From Enterobacter soli ATCC BAA-2102 (GTDB taxonomy: Bacteria; Pseudomonadota; Gammaproteobacteria; Enterobacterales; Enterobacteriaceae): 64,000 nt of DNA. The notes under the pieces are model-generated. The model did no database searches. It saw only the letters and a program-made list of their open reading frames with translations, and had not been told where the DNA came from. Each line of letters starts with the position of its first letter. Positions within the stretch are counted from its first letter, which is position 1. Positions 21,544 through 32,413 of the stretch are shown here, piece by piece. The stretch spans positions 1-64,000 of the forward strand of contig NZ_LXES01000011.1 of NCBI RefSeq assembly GCF_001654845.1, read 5' to 3'. A program made the translations under genes and the position numbers.

Positions 21544-22413
21544 ATGTCTGCCAGACATCCGGTTATTGCCGTTACAGGCTCAAGTGGTGCGGGTACCACC
21601 ACCACCAGCCTCGCCTTTCGCAAGATTTTCGCGCAACTGAATTTACGGTCCGCAGAGGTAGAAGGCGATAGCTTTCACCGCTACACCCGCCCTGAAATGG
21701 ATATGGCAATCCGCAAAGCTCGCGATCTCGGCAAACACATCAGCTATTTTGGGCCAGATGCCAACGATTTCGGTCTGCTGGAGCAGACCTTCAAAGAATA
21801 CGGACTGAGCGGTAAAGGGCAGTCGCGTAAATACCTGCATACCTATGACGAAGCGGTTCCCTGGAATCAGGTGCCAGGGACATTTACCCCCTGGCAACCT
21901 CTTCCCGAACCCACCGACGTGCTGTTTTATGAAGGATTGCATGGTGGCGTAGTGACCACGCAGCATGACGTGGCGCGCCACGTGGACCTGCTGGTTGGCG
22001 TTGTGCCAATTGTGAACCTGGAGTGGATCCAGAAGCTGACGCGCGATATCAGCGAGCGCGGTCATTCACGTGAAGCGGTGATGGATTCGGTTGTGCGTTC
22101 GATGGAAGATTACATCAACTTCCTGACGCCGCAGTTCTCACGCACCCACATCAACTTCCAGCGTGTGCCGACGGTAGATACCTCCAACCCGTTTGCGGCC
22201 AAAAGTATCCCGTCACTGGATGAGAGCTTTGTGGTGATCCATTTCCGCAATCTCGAAGGCATTGATTACCCCTGGCTGCTGGCCATGCTGCAAGGTTCGT
22301 TCATTTCTCACATGAATACATTGGTCGTGCCGGGCGGGAAAATGGGGCTGGCAATGGAATTGATTATGACACCGCTAGTGCAGCGGTTGATGGAAGGGAA
22401 GCAGATCGCGTGA
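21544..22413 (+). CDS. prkB: Phosphoribulokinase-like protein PrkB
   Basis: A 289-residue P-loop kinase of the phosphoribulokinase/uridine kinase family. The Walker A loop GSSGAGTTT occupies about residues 12-20, with Thr where Lys is normal in most P-loops (GAGTT), a feature also present in E. coli PrkB. The acceptor region EGDSFHRYTRPEMD follows (about 40-53). There is no Calvin cycle in this family; the substrate is unknown. It follows yheU by 30 bases and is convergent with yhfA. Confidence 0.93.
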   Translation: MSARHPVIAVTGSSGAGTTTTSLAFRKIFAQLNLRSAEVEGDSFHRYTRPEMDMAIRKARDLGKHISYFGPDANDFGLLEQTFKEYGLSGKGQSRKYLHTYDEAVPWNQVPGTFTPWQPLPEPTDVLFYEGLHGGVVTTQHDVARHVDLLVGVVPIVNLEWIQKLTRDISERGHSREAVMDSVVRSMEDYINFLTPQFSRTHINFQRVPTVDTSNPFAAKSIPSLDESFVVIHFRNLEGIDYPWLLAMLQGSFISHMNTLVVPGGKMGLAMELIMTPLVQRLMEGKQIA

Positions 22414-22420
22414 TCTTTTT

Positions 22421-22453
22421 CCCTCTCCCCGTGGGAGAGGGTTAGGGTGAGGG
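22421..22453. repeat. Palindromic GAGAGGG repeat, copy 1
   Basis: CCCTCTCCC-CGT-GGGAGAGGG (22421-22441) is a perfect 9-bp stem followed by TTAGGGTGAGGG. The same unit recurs at 55827, 55873 and 57869. It lies between convergent prkB and yhfA. Confidence 0.85.
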
Positions 22454-22479
22454 CATCAACGCGCATGATGCCCCTTGCA

Positions 22480-22884
22480 TTACGCCTCGATCACTTCATA
22501 CGAATGCGTGATTTTTACCGCTTTCTCCAGCATTAACGCCACAGAGCAGTATTTCTCAGCAGAAAGATCCACCGCACGTGATACCGCAGCGTCTTTCAGC
22601 TCTTTGCCGGTCACAATAAAATGCAAATTGATGTGCGTAAACAGGCGTGGTGCTTCTTCACGGCGTTCTGAAGTGAGCTTAACTTCGCAATCCCTCACGT
22701 CATGGCGGCCTTTTTGCAAAATCGACACTACGTCAATTGCGCTGCAACCACCCGCCGCCATCAACACCATCTCCATTGGGCTTGGTGCTTTATCGCCGGA
22801 GTTCCCATCCATCAAAATCTGGTGTCCGGAAGCGGATTCGCCCAGGAACGTTAAACCTTCAACCCATTTCACACGCGCTTGCAT
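22480..22884 (-). CDS. yhfA: OsmC/Ohr family protein YhfA
   Basis: A 134-residue OsmC-like protein. The conserved cysteine lies in AAGGCSAIDV (about residues 44-53), and the C-terminal cysteine of the family in AEKYCSVALML. OsmC relatives reduce organic peroxides; no substrate is established for YhfA. I take the ATG at 22884 (MQARVKWVEGLTFLG), the conserved start; a longer reading adds five residues. It is divergent from crp. Confidence 0.93.
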   Translation of the reverse strand: MQARVKWVEGLTFLGESASGHQILMDGNSGDKAPSPMEMVLMAAGGCSAIDVVSILQKGRHDVRDCEVKLTSERREEAPRLFTHINLHFIVTGKELKDAAVSRAVDLSAEKYCSVALMLEKAVKITHSYEVIEA

Positions 22885-23194
22885 ATTCATTAACTCCAAC
22901 GTTGCATTTTTGGTGACAGATTACGCGTACGTTACATTTCTCGCAACGGAAGGCGACCTGCATCATGCTGAAGCGAGACACCAGGAGACACGCGACAAAA
23001 GCTATGCTAAAACACTCTGGATGCTACAGTAATACATTGACGTTACACATGTATGCAGAGGACATCAAACTTTACTGGCTGCGAATATTACGACAGCCGA
23101 CTTCCCAGGGTATGGGTAAGAATTCGATTGCAACCCCAGAGTCTGGATGCATCTTATGACTCTGGTGACAGCTTATAACAGAGGATAACAGCGC
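22885..23194. promoter_or_regulatory. crp: crp promoter and leader, yhfA-crp divergent region
   Basis: This 310-base gap matches the layout of the E. coli crp control region. A -10 element TATGCT lies at 23003-23008, preceded by the GAGACACCAGGAGACA segment that in E. coli includes an upstream regulatory site. Downstream, ATGTATGCAGAGGACATCAA (23049-23068) corresponds to the CRP autoregulatory site just after the start point. The crp leader would be about 180 bases. Assignments rest on remembered similarity to E. coli. Confidence 0.7.
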
Positions 23195-23827
23195 ATGGTG
23201 CTTGGCAAACCGCAAACAGACCCGACTCTCGAATGGTTCTTGTCTCATTGCCACATTCATAAGTACCCATCGAAGAGCACGCTGATTCACCAGGGTGAAA
23301 AAGCGGAAACGTTGTATTACATCGTCAAAGGCTCGGTGGCAGTGCTGATCAAAGATGAGGAAGGGAAAGAAATGATCCTTTCTTATCTGAACCAGGGCGA
23401 TTTCATCGGTGAACTGGGCCTGTTTGAAGAAGGCCAGGAACGTAGCGCCTGGGTTCGTGCAAAAACCGCGTGTGAAGTGGCAGAAATCTCCTACAAGAAA
23501 TTCCGTCAGCTGATTCAGGTCAACCCTGACATCCTGATGCGTCTTTCTTCGCAGATGGCTCGCCGCCTGCAAGTCACGTCTGAGAAAGTGGGTAACCTCG
23601 CGTTCCTGGACGTAACGGGCCGTATCGCTCAGACCCTGCTGAACCTGGCGAAACAACCAGACGCAATGACCCACCCGGACGGAATGCAAATTAAAATTAC
23701 CCGTCAGGAAATTGGTCAGATCGTGGGTTGCTCCCGTGAAACAGTGGGCCGTATTCTGAAAATGCTCGAAGACCAGAACCTGATCTCCGCCCACGGCAAA
23801 ACCATCGTGGTTTACGGAACGCGTTAA
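23195..23827 (+). CDS. crp: cAMP receptor protein (CRP/CAP)
   Basis: The global cAMP-dependent transcription factor, 210 residues. The cyclic-nucleotide domain spans residues 10-130 ([20 protein letters not shown] contains the phosphate-binding Arg and Ser), a long dimerisation helix runs 112-136, and the helix-turn-helix is at 169-191 ([20 protein letters not shown]) with the recognition helix Arg-Glu-Arg set. The sequence is essentially that of E. coli CRP. Start is ATG 23195. Confidence 0.99.
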   Translation: MVLGKPQTDPTLEWFLSHCHIHKYPSKSTLIHQGEKAETLYYIVKGSVAVLIKDEEGKEMILSYLNQGDFIGELGLFEEGQERSAWVRAKTACEVAEISYKKFRQLIQVNPDILMRLSSQMARRLQVTSEKVGNLAFLDVTGRIAQTLLNLAKQPDAMTHPDGMQIKITRQEIGQIVGCSRETVGRILKMLEDQNLISAHGKTIVVYGTR

Positions 23828-23835
23828 TTCCGGTC

Positions 23836-23871
23836 AAACGGCGTGCCATCGCAAGGTGTCACGCCGTTTTT
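23836..23871 (+). terminator. Intrinsic terminator of crp
   Basis: AAACGGCGTG (23836-23845) pairs with CACGCCGTTT (23860-23869), loop 14 bases, then a T-run. It ends 14 bases before the yhfK start. Confidence 0.85.
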
Positions 23872-23884
23872 GTCTCTACTCCCC

Positions 23885-25972
23885 ATGTGGCGCAGGCTAA
23901 TTTATCACCCGGAAGTTAACTACGCACTGCGACAAACGCTGGTGTTGTGCCTTCCTGTGGCCGTGGGTTTGCTGCTGGGCCATTTGCAACAGGGTCTGTT
24001 GTTTTCACTGGTTCCTGCGTGCTGCAACATTGCGGGTCTGGACACACCGCATAAACGTTTCTTCAAACGCCTGATTATTGGTGGCTGTCTGTTTGCGGGC
24101 TGTAGTCTCGCCGTGCAGCTGCTGCTTGCCCGTGATATTCCGCTCCCCCTGATCCTGACCGTACTGGCCATGACGCTTGGCGTCACCGCTGAAATCAGCG
24201 CACTACATGCCCGGTTGCTGCCCGCGTCGTTGATTGCCGCCATCTTCACGCTGAGCCTCGCGGGGAATATGCCGGTGTGGGAGCCGCTATTAATCTACGC
24301 GCTGGGAACCCTGTGGTACGGCGTGTTTAACTGGATCTGGTTCCGCCTGTGGCGCGAACAACCGCTGCGTGAATCGCTCAGCCTGCTCTACGTGCAGCTT
24401 GCCGACTACTGCGAAGCCAAGTACACCCTGCTTACTCAGCATACGGACCCTGAAAAATCGCTGCCGCCGCTGCTGGTGCGCCAGCAAAAAGTCGTCGATC
24501 TGATTAGTCAGTGTTATCAGCAGCTGCACATGCTCGCCGCCAATAAAAATCATGACTATAAGCGGCTGCTGCGTATCTTCCAGGTGGGGCTGGATTTGCA
24601 GGAACATATCTCTGTGAGCCTGCATCATCCGCAGGAGGTGCAAAAGCTGGTCGAACGCAGCCACGCCGAAGCGGTGATCCGCTGGAACGCCCAAACCGTG
24701 GCAGCGCGCCTGCGCATCCTGGCTGACGATATCCTGTATCACCGCTATCCCACCCGTTTTAACATGGACAAACAGCTCGGGGCGCTGGAGAAAATCGCCC
24801 ATCAGCACGCGGATAACCCGGTGGGCCAGTTTGCCGCGTGGCACTTCAGCCGTATCGCCCGCGTCTTGCGGACTCAGCGCCCGCTTTACCCGCGTGACCT
24901 GATGGCCGACAAACAAAAGCGTCTGCCGCTACTACCTGCCCTGAAAAGCTATCTGTCACTGAAATCTGCCGCGCTGCGTAATGCCGCGCGCATCAGCGTA
25001 ATGCTCAGCACTGCCAGCCTGATGGGCGTCGCGCTGCACTTGCCGAAACCGTACTGGATCTTAATGACCGTGCTGTTTGTCACGCAGAACGGCTACGGCG
25101 CCACGCGGGTGCGCATTCTGCACCGGGCAGGCGGTACAATCGCGGGGCTAATCATTGCCGGCGTGACGCTGCACTTCCACGTACCGGAAGGCTATACGCT
25201 GCTGGGGATGCTGGCGGTCACCATGGTGAGTTACCTGATTATTCGCAAGAACTATGGCTGGGCGATGGTGGGCTTTACGGTCACTGCGGTATACACCCTG
25301 CAACTGCTCACGCTCAATGGCGAACAGTTTATTATCGCCCGCCTGGTCGACACCCTGATTGGCTGCCTGATTGCCTTTGGCGGCCTGGTCTGGCTCTGGC
25401 CGCAGTGGCAAAGCGGGCTGTTGCGCCAGAACGCCCATGATGCGCTGGAAGCGGATCAACAAGCGATACGCCTGATCCTGAGCGACGATCCGCAGCCTTC
25501 GCCACTGGCGTATCAGCGCATGAAGGTCAACCAGGCGCATAACGCCCTGTTTAACTCACTCAACCAGGCGATGCAGGAGCCTGGCTTTAATTCCCACTAT
25601 CTGGCAGACATGAAACTGTGGGTGACGCACAGCCAGTTTATCGTCGAGCACATTAACGCCATGACCACGCTGGCGCGCGAGCACACCATGCTGACACCCG
25701 ATCTGGCGCAGCGCTATTTGCAGTCCTGTGAAATTGCCTTGCAGCGATGTCAGCAGCGCCTGGAGTACGACGCGCCGGGAGAGGCGGGTGACTCGAACAT
25801 TCTTGAATCGCCGGAAACACTGACGCATGGCCCGATGAGCACCCTGGAGCAGCATTTGCAGCGCATCCTGGGGCATCTGAGCACCATGCACACCATTTCG
25901 TCAGTGGCATGGCGCCAGCGTCCGCATCACGGGATCTGGTTAACGCGCGTACTGAAACGCACGCCGTACTGA
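23885..25972 (+). CDS. yhfK: YhfK, FUSC-like inner-membrane protein
   Basis: A 695-residue protein with two blocks of hydrophobic segments (about residues 15-155 and 385-500), each followed by a soluble helical domain. This is the layout of the FUSC/YccS-YhfK family, related to aromatic acid efflux pumps. Substrate is unknown. I take the ATG at 23885 (MWRRLIYHPEVNYALRQT), matching E. coli YhfK; a start 42 bases upstream would lie inside the crp terminator. Convergent with argD. Confidence 0.92.
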   Translation: MWRRLIYHPEVNYALRQTLVLCLPVAVGLLLGHLQQGLLFSLVPACCNIAGLDTPHKRFFKRLIIGGCLFAGCSLAVQLLLARDIPLPLILTVLAMTLGVTAEISALHARLLPASLIAAIFTLSLAGNMPVWEPLLIYALGTLWYGVFNWIWFRLWREQPLRESLSLLYVQLADYCEAKYTLLTQHTDPEKSLPPLLVRQQKVVDLISQCYQQLHMLAANKNHDYKRLLRIFQVGLDLQEHISVSLHHPQEVQKLVERSHAEAVIRWNAQTVAARLRILADDILYHRYPTRFNMDKQLGALEKIAHQHADNPVGQFAAWHFSRIARVLRTQRPLYPRDLMADKQKRLPLLPALKSYLSLKSAALRNAARISVMLSTASLMGVALHLPKPYWILMTVLFVTQNGYGATRVRILHRAGGTIAGLIIAGVTLHFHVPEGYTLLGMLAVTMVSYLIIRKNYGWAMVGFTVTAVYTLQLLTLNGEQFIIARLVDTLIGCLIAFGGLVWLWPQWQSGLLRQNAHDALEADQQAIRLILSDDPQPSPLAYQRMKVNQAHNALFNSLNQAMQEPGFNSHYLADMKLWVTHSQFIVEHINAMTTLAREHTMLTPDLAQRYLQSCEIALQRCQQRLEYDAPGEAGDSNILESPETLTHGPMSTLEQHLQRILGHLSTMHTISSVAWRQRPHHGIWLTRVLKRTPY

Positions 25973-25977
25973 TTATG

Positions 25978-26045
25978 TCGGGTGGCGCTACGCTTACCCG
26001 ACCTACGGTTTTGTAGGCCCGTGCAAGCGCAGCGCCGCCGGGCAA
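25978..26045. repeat. REP pair (BIME) between yhfK and argD
   Basis: Two inverted REP units: TCGGGTGGCGC-TACGC-TTACCCGACC and GTAGGCCCGTGCAAGCGCAG followed by CGCCGCCGGGCA. They fill the gap between the two convergent genes. Confidence 0.85.
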
Positions 26046-26050
26046 TGAGG

Positions 26051-27292
<1,242 letters not shown>

Positions 27293-27302
27293 TCACATTG
27301 AT

Positions 27303-27341
27303 TGTGAGAATATAATCACAAAATATGCATAAAAAATCACA
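27303..27341 (-). promoter_or_regulatory. Tandem ArgR boxes upstream of argD
   Basis: Two 18-base sites separated by exactly 3 bases fit the ARG box pattern WNTGAATWWWWATTCANW: 27303-27320 (TGTGAGAATATAATCACA, three mismatches) and 27324-27341 (TATGCATAAAAAATCACA, two mismatches). The pair lies 32-70 bases before the argD start, the arrangement of arginine-repressed promoters. Confidence 0.75.
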
Positions 27342-27357
27342 ACAAGGCAATAAAAAT

Positions 27358-27921
27358 TCAGCGATTGAGGAAATTCGCCAGCAGCTGATGTCCCTGCTCG
27401 CTCAGGATGCTTTCAGGATGGAATTGCACGCCTTCGAGATCCCATTCCTTATGGCGAATACCCATGATTTCGTGGGTGTCACTCCAGGCGGTGACGTCAA
27501 AGCACGCTGGCAGCGTGGGCGGATCAATCACCAGAGAGTGATAACGCGTTACGGTTAACGGGTTATTTAATCCGCTGAATACGCCTGTGCCGTCGTGGGT
27601 AACGGGTGACGTTTTACCGTGCATCACTTTGGCCGCACGCACAATGGTCGCCCCAAACACCTGACCAATCGCCTGATGCCCCAGGCAAACGCCCAGAATC
27701 GGTAGCTTACCGGCATACTGTTTTATCACGTCCAGAGAGATACCGGATTCTGACGGGGTACAGGGCCCCGGCGAGATAACGATTTTCTGCGGGGACAGCG
27801 CATCAATATCGGCAAGGGTGATCTCGTCATTGCGGCGGACAACCACCTCAGCACCCAGTTCGCAGAAATACTGGTACAGGTTCCAGGTAAAGGAATCGTA
27901 GTTATCAATCAGCAGGATCAT
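27358..27921 (-). CDS. pabA: Aminodeoxychorismate synthase glutaminase subunit
   Basis: A 187-residue class I glutamine amidotransferase that feeds ammonia to PabB for p-aminobenzoate and folate synthesis. The catalytic triad is complete: Cys79 in GVCLGHQ, His168 and Glu170 in FHPES. It is 30 bases downstream of fic, the fic-pabA order of E. coli. It could be confused with TrpG, but there is no trp gene nearby and the sequence is PabA-like. Confidence 0.97.
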   Translation of the reverse strand: MILLIDNYDSFTWNLYQYFCELGAEVVVRRNDEITLADIDALSPQKIVISPGPCTPSESGISLDVIKQYAGKLPILGVCLGHQAIGQVFGATIVRAAKVMHGKTSPVTHDGTGVFSGLNNPLTVTRYHSLVIDPPTLPACFDVTAWSDTHEIMGIRHKEWDLEGVQFHPESILSEQGHQLLANFLNR

Positions 27922-27951
27922 GGCGGCTCCACAACAAAAAGGCGCCCTATT

Positions 27952-28554
27952 CTACTCAGTTTCGCGTGCTTCGCTCACCACTTTACTAAAGATGGCCGTC
28001 AACGCGCTTAAATCGCCCATCGCACCACTCTGGTTTGCCGCAGCCCAGGCCTGCGAGTCGATATTCTGCCAGCTCAGCTGATAGCCTGCGTGAAGCGCGA
28101 GCTGCTCAAAGAAGACTCGCTGGGCAATCCCGTTACCGATGCGAAACGGATGCAGTACGTTGATTTCGCAGTAGTAGTGGCTCAGGCGGGCAACAAACTC
28201 GCTTTTCTCAAGCCCGGCCAGATAGCCCTCTTCTTCGAGATCCTGCATCAGGCTGTTGCCCTCTTTCTCGATGTAGGCGAAATGACAAAACCGGGTATCG
28301 CCCTGATAAATATCCACTTCGCGAATATCCCCTGCCCAGTCGAAAATGTCCTGATAGAGATGACGGTGGATAGCACACAGATGCGGTAACCCGCGCGCAG
28401 GCGGCCCTAAACCGAGCGTGGCCGCACGCAGGGCGGTGAGTTCATAAGAAGCATGGGCAAGCCGGTCTGCCTGATGGATGTTCAGCAGATTACGCATCAC
28501 ATTCAGCCCCGGATAGAGGTAGGGATCGCGGTCATCGCCGTATTTATCGCTCAT
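27952..28554 (-). CDS. fic: Fic domain protein
   Basis: A 200-residue Fic-fold protein. The family motif HPFx(D/E)GNGRxxR appears as [12 protein letters not shown] (residues 135-146): the catalytic His135 and the GNG loop are present, but the acidic residue is Ile139 and the first Arg is Ile143. E. coli Fic has the same type of change, so AMP transfer may be weak, altered or lost. The upstream yhfG overlaps by 11 bases and encodes a likely inhibitor. fic-pabA proximity led to the old name (filamentation induced by cAMP). Confidence 0.94.
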   Translation of the reverse strand: MSDKYGDDRDPYLYPGLNVMRNLLNIHQADRLAHASYELTALRAATLGLGPPARGLPHLCAIHRHLYQDIFDWAGDIREVDIYQGDTRFCHFAYIEKEGNSLMQDLEEEGYLAGLEKSEFVARLSHYYCEINVLHPFRIGNGIAQRVFFEQLALHAGYQLSWQNIDSQAWAAANQSGAMGDLSALTAIFSKVVSEARETE

Positions 28555-28711
28555 AGTGCCTCCTCAGTTCTTCAAGGCGGCGCTGTGCATCCTGAGCATT
28601 CAGCGTGACGAGCGGGCTGTCGACACCCTCCAGGCGGCGGCTGGCCTGGAAATTCGCATTTCGCTGCTGTTCCCAAAGGCGGGATTTTTGCTTATCGGTG
28701 AGTTTTTTCAC
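28544..28711 (-). CDS. yhfG: YhfG, small Fic-partner (antitoxin-like) protein
   Basis: A 55-residue protein starting at GTG 28711 ([18 protein letters not shown]) and ending inside the fic start region, an 11-base overlap. It contains SRRLEG (residues 24-29), fitting the Fic inhibitory motif (S/T)xxxE(G/N) used by class I antitoxins to block ATP binding in the paired Fic protein. In E. coli the equivalent pair is described as FicT-FicA. The GTG start has no strong ribosome binding site; length and sequence agree with E. coli YhfG. Confidence 0.9.
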   Translation of the reverse strand: MKKLTDKQKSRLWEQQRNANFQASRRLEGVDSPLVTLNAQDAQRRLEELRRHYER

Positions 28712-28816
28712 TTAACGCCTCCCTGAATGTGTCCGCTTGCCACAAGTATAAGCAGCAAAACGCGCTTTCGCAGGGAGGGTCAGAAACGCGGGCAAAGAAT
28801 GCCCGCGCAGGGAAGA

Positions 28817-29398
<582 letters not shown>

Positions 29399-29528
29399 TT
29401 AACAAAGCGCAGTATAAAAAGCGAATGGCTTGATTCTAAAGAGCAGTATGAACGGAGACCAGCCTTTTACCTAATTTTACGAAATTGAAACAGTTGTTAC
29501 TGCGCAAACGATTGGTTATAGCGCCAAT

Positions 29529-29550
29529 TAACGTGATCATGATCACACTA
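29529..29550. promoter_or_regulatory. CRP-like site between ppiA and tsgA
   Basis: CGTGA-N6-TCACA (29532-29547), one mismatch from the CRP consensus, with flanking A/T bases. It lies about 143 bases before ppiA and 120 before tsgA. E. coli ppiA is CRP/CytR-controlled, so ppiA is the likelier target. The remaining 278-base gap is AT-rich and holds both promoters. Confidence 0.75.
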
Positions 29551-29667
29551 AACCCTGCAAATTAGATCAAATGTTTCCTAAAAGATTTAAATAGATCACT
29601 TTCGCGACTAAAATCTGCCCGCTCAAACGCAGTCAATGCGTTTTACTTTACTTTGAACAGGCCAGAC

Positions 29668-30852
29668 ATGACTAACAGCAATCGCATCAAGCTCACATGG
29701 ATCAGCTTCTTCTCCTACGCCCTGACCGGCGCGTTGGTGATCGTCACCGGGATGGTGATGGGGAACATCGCAGACTACTTCCAGCTGCCCGTTTCCAGTA
29801 TGAGTAACACCTTCACCTTCCTGAACGCAGGTATTTTGATCTCTATCTTCCTGAATGCCTGGCTGATGGAAATCGTCCCGCTGAAAACGCAGCTGCGTTT
29901 TGGTTTTGTGCTGATGGTCGCCGCCGTGGCGGGCCTGATGCTGAGCCACAGCATCGCCTTGTTCTCTGCCGCCATGTTCGTACTGGGCCTGGTGAGCGGT
30001 ATTACGATGTCTATTGGTACGTTCCTGATTACCCATATGTATGAAGGGCGTCAGCGCGGCGCACGCCTGCTGTTTACCGACTCCTTCTTCAGCATGGCCG
30101 GAATGATCTTCCCGATGGTGGCTGCCGTTCTGCTGGCACGCAGCATTGAGTGGTACTGGGTTTATGCCTGCATTGGTCTGGTGTACGTGGCCATCTTTAT
30201 TCTGACCTTCGGCTGTGAATTCCCGGCGCTGGGTAAAAAAGCGCAAACCGCAGCAGAGCCTGTCGCGAAAGAGAAATGGGGTATCGGTGTGCTGTTCCTC
30301 TCCATCGCCGCACTGTGCTACATCCTGGGCCAGCTGGGCTTTATCTCCTGGGTGCCGGAATACGCCAAAGGTCTGGGCATGAGCCTGAACGACGCGGGCA
30401 AACTGGTGAGCGATTTCTGGATGTCTTACATGTTCGGCATGTGGGCGTTTAGCTTCATCCTGCGCTTCTTCGACCTGCAACGCATTCTGACCGTCCTGGC
30501 AGGTATGGCGACCGTCCTGATGTATCTGTTCATCAACGGTTCACCAGAACATTTACCGTGGTTCATTCTGACCCTGGGCTTCTTCTCCAGCGCGATTTAC
30601 ACCTCAATCATCACCCTGGGCTCACTGCAAACCAAAGTGGCGTCCCCGAAACTGGTGAACTTCGTTCTGACCTGCGGCACCATCGGCACCATGCTGACCT
30701 TCGTGGTAACAGGCCCGATTGTGGCACACAGCGGCCCACTCGCTGCGCTGCACACGGCTAACGCTCTGTATGCCGTGGTGTTCATCATGTGCTTCATCCT
30801 GGGCTTCGTGACCCGCCACCGCCAGCATAACGTGGCGGCGGCTTCTCACTAA
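29668..30852 (+). CDS. tsgA: TsgA, major facilitator superfamily transporter
   Basis: A 394-residue inner-membrane protein with about twelve hydrophobic segments, starting [20 protein letters not shown]. TsgA belongs to the major facilitator superfamily; its substrate is not known, and its position next to nirB is conserved in enterobacteria. I take the ATG at 29668; a TTG five codons upstream could extend the frame but is not conserved. In E. coli nirB follows directly; here codA lies between in the opposite orientation. Confidence 0.93.
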   Translation: MTNSNRIKLTWISFFSYALTGALVIVTGMVMGNIADYFQLPVSSMSNTFTFLNAGILISIFLNAWLMEIVPLKTQLRFGFVLMVAAVAGLMLSHSIALFSAAMFVLGLVSGITMSIGTFLITHMYEGRQRGARLLFTDSFFSMAGMIFPMVAAVLLARSIEWYWVYACIGLVYVAIFILTFGCEFPALGKKAQTAAEPVAKEKWGIGVLFLSIAALCYILGQLGFISWVPEYAKGLGMSLNDAGKLVSDFWMSYMFGMWAFSFILRFFDLQRILTVLAGMATVLMYLFINGSPEHLPWFILTLGFFSSAIYTSIITLGSLQTKVASPKLVNFVLTCGTIGTMLTFVVTGPIVAHSGPLAALHTANALYAVVFIMCFILGFVTRHRQHNVAAASH

Positions 30853-30870
30853 TCGCCCTGCCCCTTTGCG

Positions 30871-32172
30871 TTATGCAGAGGGGCTGTTTCTGGCAAAACT
30901 CACCTCTTCCCCACCGCTGTCCATCTGGATCCACGTCTGCGCCAGTTGCGTGGTGGCAATAATCCGCCCCTGACGAATCGACCAGCGTACCGGAACCTGA
31001 CAGCGCACCGCTTCAAATCCGCTTTCTGCTGGCAGAATGATCAGGTTTGCCGGGTTCCCCGTCGCAATGCCGTAATCGCTCAAACCAAAGGTTCGGGCGC
31101 TGTTGTGTGTAATCAGGTTCAATCCACTGTCAATCTGCGGATACCCCATCATCTGACACACATGCAGCCCCATATGCAGCACCTGCAACATATTGCCGGT
31201 GCCGAGCGGGTACCACGGGTCAAAGACATCATCGTGACCAAAGCAGACGTTGATGCCCGCCTCCTGTAGCTCCTTCACCCGGGTGATCCCCCGGCGTTTC
31301 GGGTAGTCATCAAAGCGCCCCTGAAGATGGATATTCACCAGCGGGTTGGCGACGAAGTTAATCCCCGACATCTTCAACAGGCGGAACAGCCGCGAGGTGT
31401 ATGCGCCATTATAGGAGTGCATGGCCGTGGTGTGGCTGGCGGTTACGCGCGCGCCAATACCGGCCTCATACGCCAGGGTTGCTACCGTCTCGACAAACCG
31501 TGACTGCTCGTCGTCGATTTCATCACAGTGGATATCCAGCAGACGGTCATACTTCTTCGCCAGTTCAAAGGCGATAAGCAGTGATTGCACGCCATATTCG
31601 CGGGTGAACTCGAAATGCGGGATCGCGCCCACCACATCGGCCCCCAGCTTTAAGGCCTCTTCCAGCAATGCCGCACCGTTCGGGTAAGACAGGATCCCCT
31701 CCTGCGGGAAGGCCACGATTTGCAGCGTTATCCACGGAGCGACCTCCTGTTTGACTTCCAGCATCGCTTTTAGCGCCGTGAGCGTCGGGTCGGACACATC
31801 CACATGAGTGCGGACAAACTGAATACCGTTGGCGATTTGCCATTTCAGCGTTTTCCAGGCCCGTGCCTTCACATCTTCGTGGCTGAGCAGCGCTTTACGC
31901 TCCGCCCAGCGCTCGATACCTTCAAACAACGTGCCGGACTGGTTCCAGCTCGGCTCACCTGCCGTCTGGGTGGTATCCAGGTGGATATGCGGCTCAATAA
32001 ACGGCGGGATTGCGAGACCTCCGCGGGCATTGAGTATCTCGTAGCTTTCAACATGGGTATCGTCCATTGGCGTGATTTCACCAAAACGACCGTTCTCAAT
32101 GGCGACCTGCCATAACCCTTCCCGACCTGGTAACCGAACATTCTGGACCAGCCAAAGTGGTGCTGTAGACAT
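30871..32172 (-). CDS. codA: Cytosine deaminase
   Basis: A 433-residue amidohydrolase converting cytosine to uracil and ammonia. Metal ligands are visible: PHIHLD (His62, His64), [14 protein letters not shown] (about residues 212-225, His and catalytic Glu), SHTTAMHS, and [20 protein letters not shown] with the final Asp. Similarity to E. coli CodA is high along the whole chain. The permease gene codB is not adjacent. It is convergent with tsgA and shares its upstream region with nirB, where a PurR-like box lies. Confidence 0.95.
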   Translation of the reverse strand: MSTAPLWLVQNVRLPGREGLWQVAIENGRFGEITPMDDTHVESYEILNARGGLAIPPFIEPHIHLDTTQTAGEPSWNQSGTLFEGIERWAERKALLSHEDVKARAWKTLKWQIANGIQFVRTHVDVSDPTLTALKAMLEVKQEVAPWITLQIVAFPQEGILSYPNGAALLEEALKLGADVVGAIPHFEFTREYGVQSLLIAFELAKKYDRLLDIHCDEIDDEQSRFVETVATLAYEAGIGARVTASHTTAMHSYNGAYTSRLFRLLKMSGINFVANPLVNIHLQGRFDDYPKRRGITRVKELQEAGINVCFGHDDVFDPWYPLGTGNMLQVLHMGLHVCQMMGYPQIDSGLNLITHNSARTFGLSDYGIATGNPANLIILPAESGFEAVRCQVPVRWSIRQGRIIATTQLAQTWIQMDSGGEEVSFARNSPSA

Positions 32173-32264
32173 ACCTATCCCCCCGGAAAACGCGGCTGAA
32201 ATTCAGGAGTACGCGTTTATTAAAATTAGCCACCTAATTTGTACACAAAATCGTCTCAGACGAA

Positions 32265-32280
32265 AAGCGAACGATTTCCA
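32265..32280. promoter_or_regulatory. PurR-like box upstream of codA
   Basis: AAGCGAACGATTTCCA fits the PurR pattern ANGCAANCGNTTNCNT at 9 of 11 fixed positions. It is about 92 bases before the codA start. PurR represses codBA in E. coli, so the same control is plausible here. Confidence 0.5.
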
Positions 32281-32312
32281 CAACTTATAAAAATCCTGAC
32301 AAATCAGTAATC

Positions 32313-32390
32313 TACCCACTAAGGAGTAGTTGAAGGCGTATTTGATTTGCATCAATAAGCCCCTTTGCTGAATCGTTAAGGTAGGCAGTA
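32313..32390 (+). promoter_or_regulatory. nirB promoter with FNR and NarL/NarP sites
   Basis: TTGAT-TTGC-ATCAA at 32342-32355 is a perfect FNR site. TACCCACTAAGGAGTA at 32313-32328 is an inverted pair of NarL/NarP heptamers. The two centres are 28 bases apart, so with FNR at -41.5 the NarL/NarP site falls at -69.5, exactly the E. coli nirB arrangement, and transcription should start near 32390. This predicts anaerobic, nitrate/nitrite-induced expression. Confidence 0.92.
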
Positions 32391-32413
32391 ATAGAAAAGA
32401 AATCGAGGCAAAA

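Noticed and set aside
23072..23794. 240-codon frame antisense to crp
   Set aside because: Complement of the conserved crp coding sequence; the crp leader and gene explain the region.
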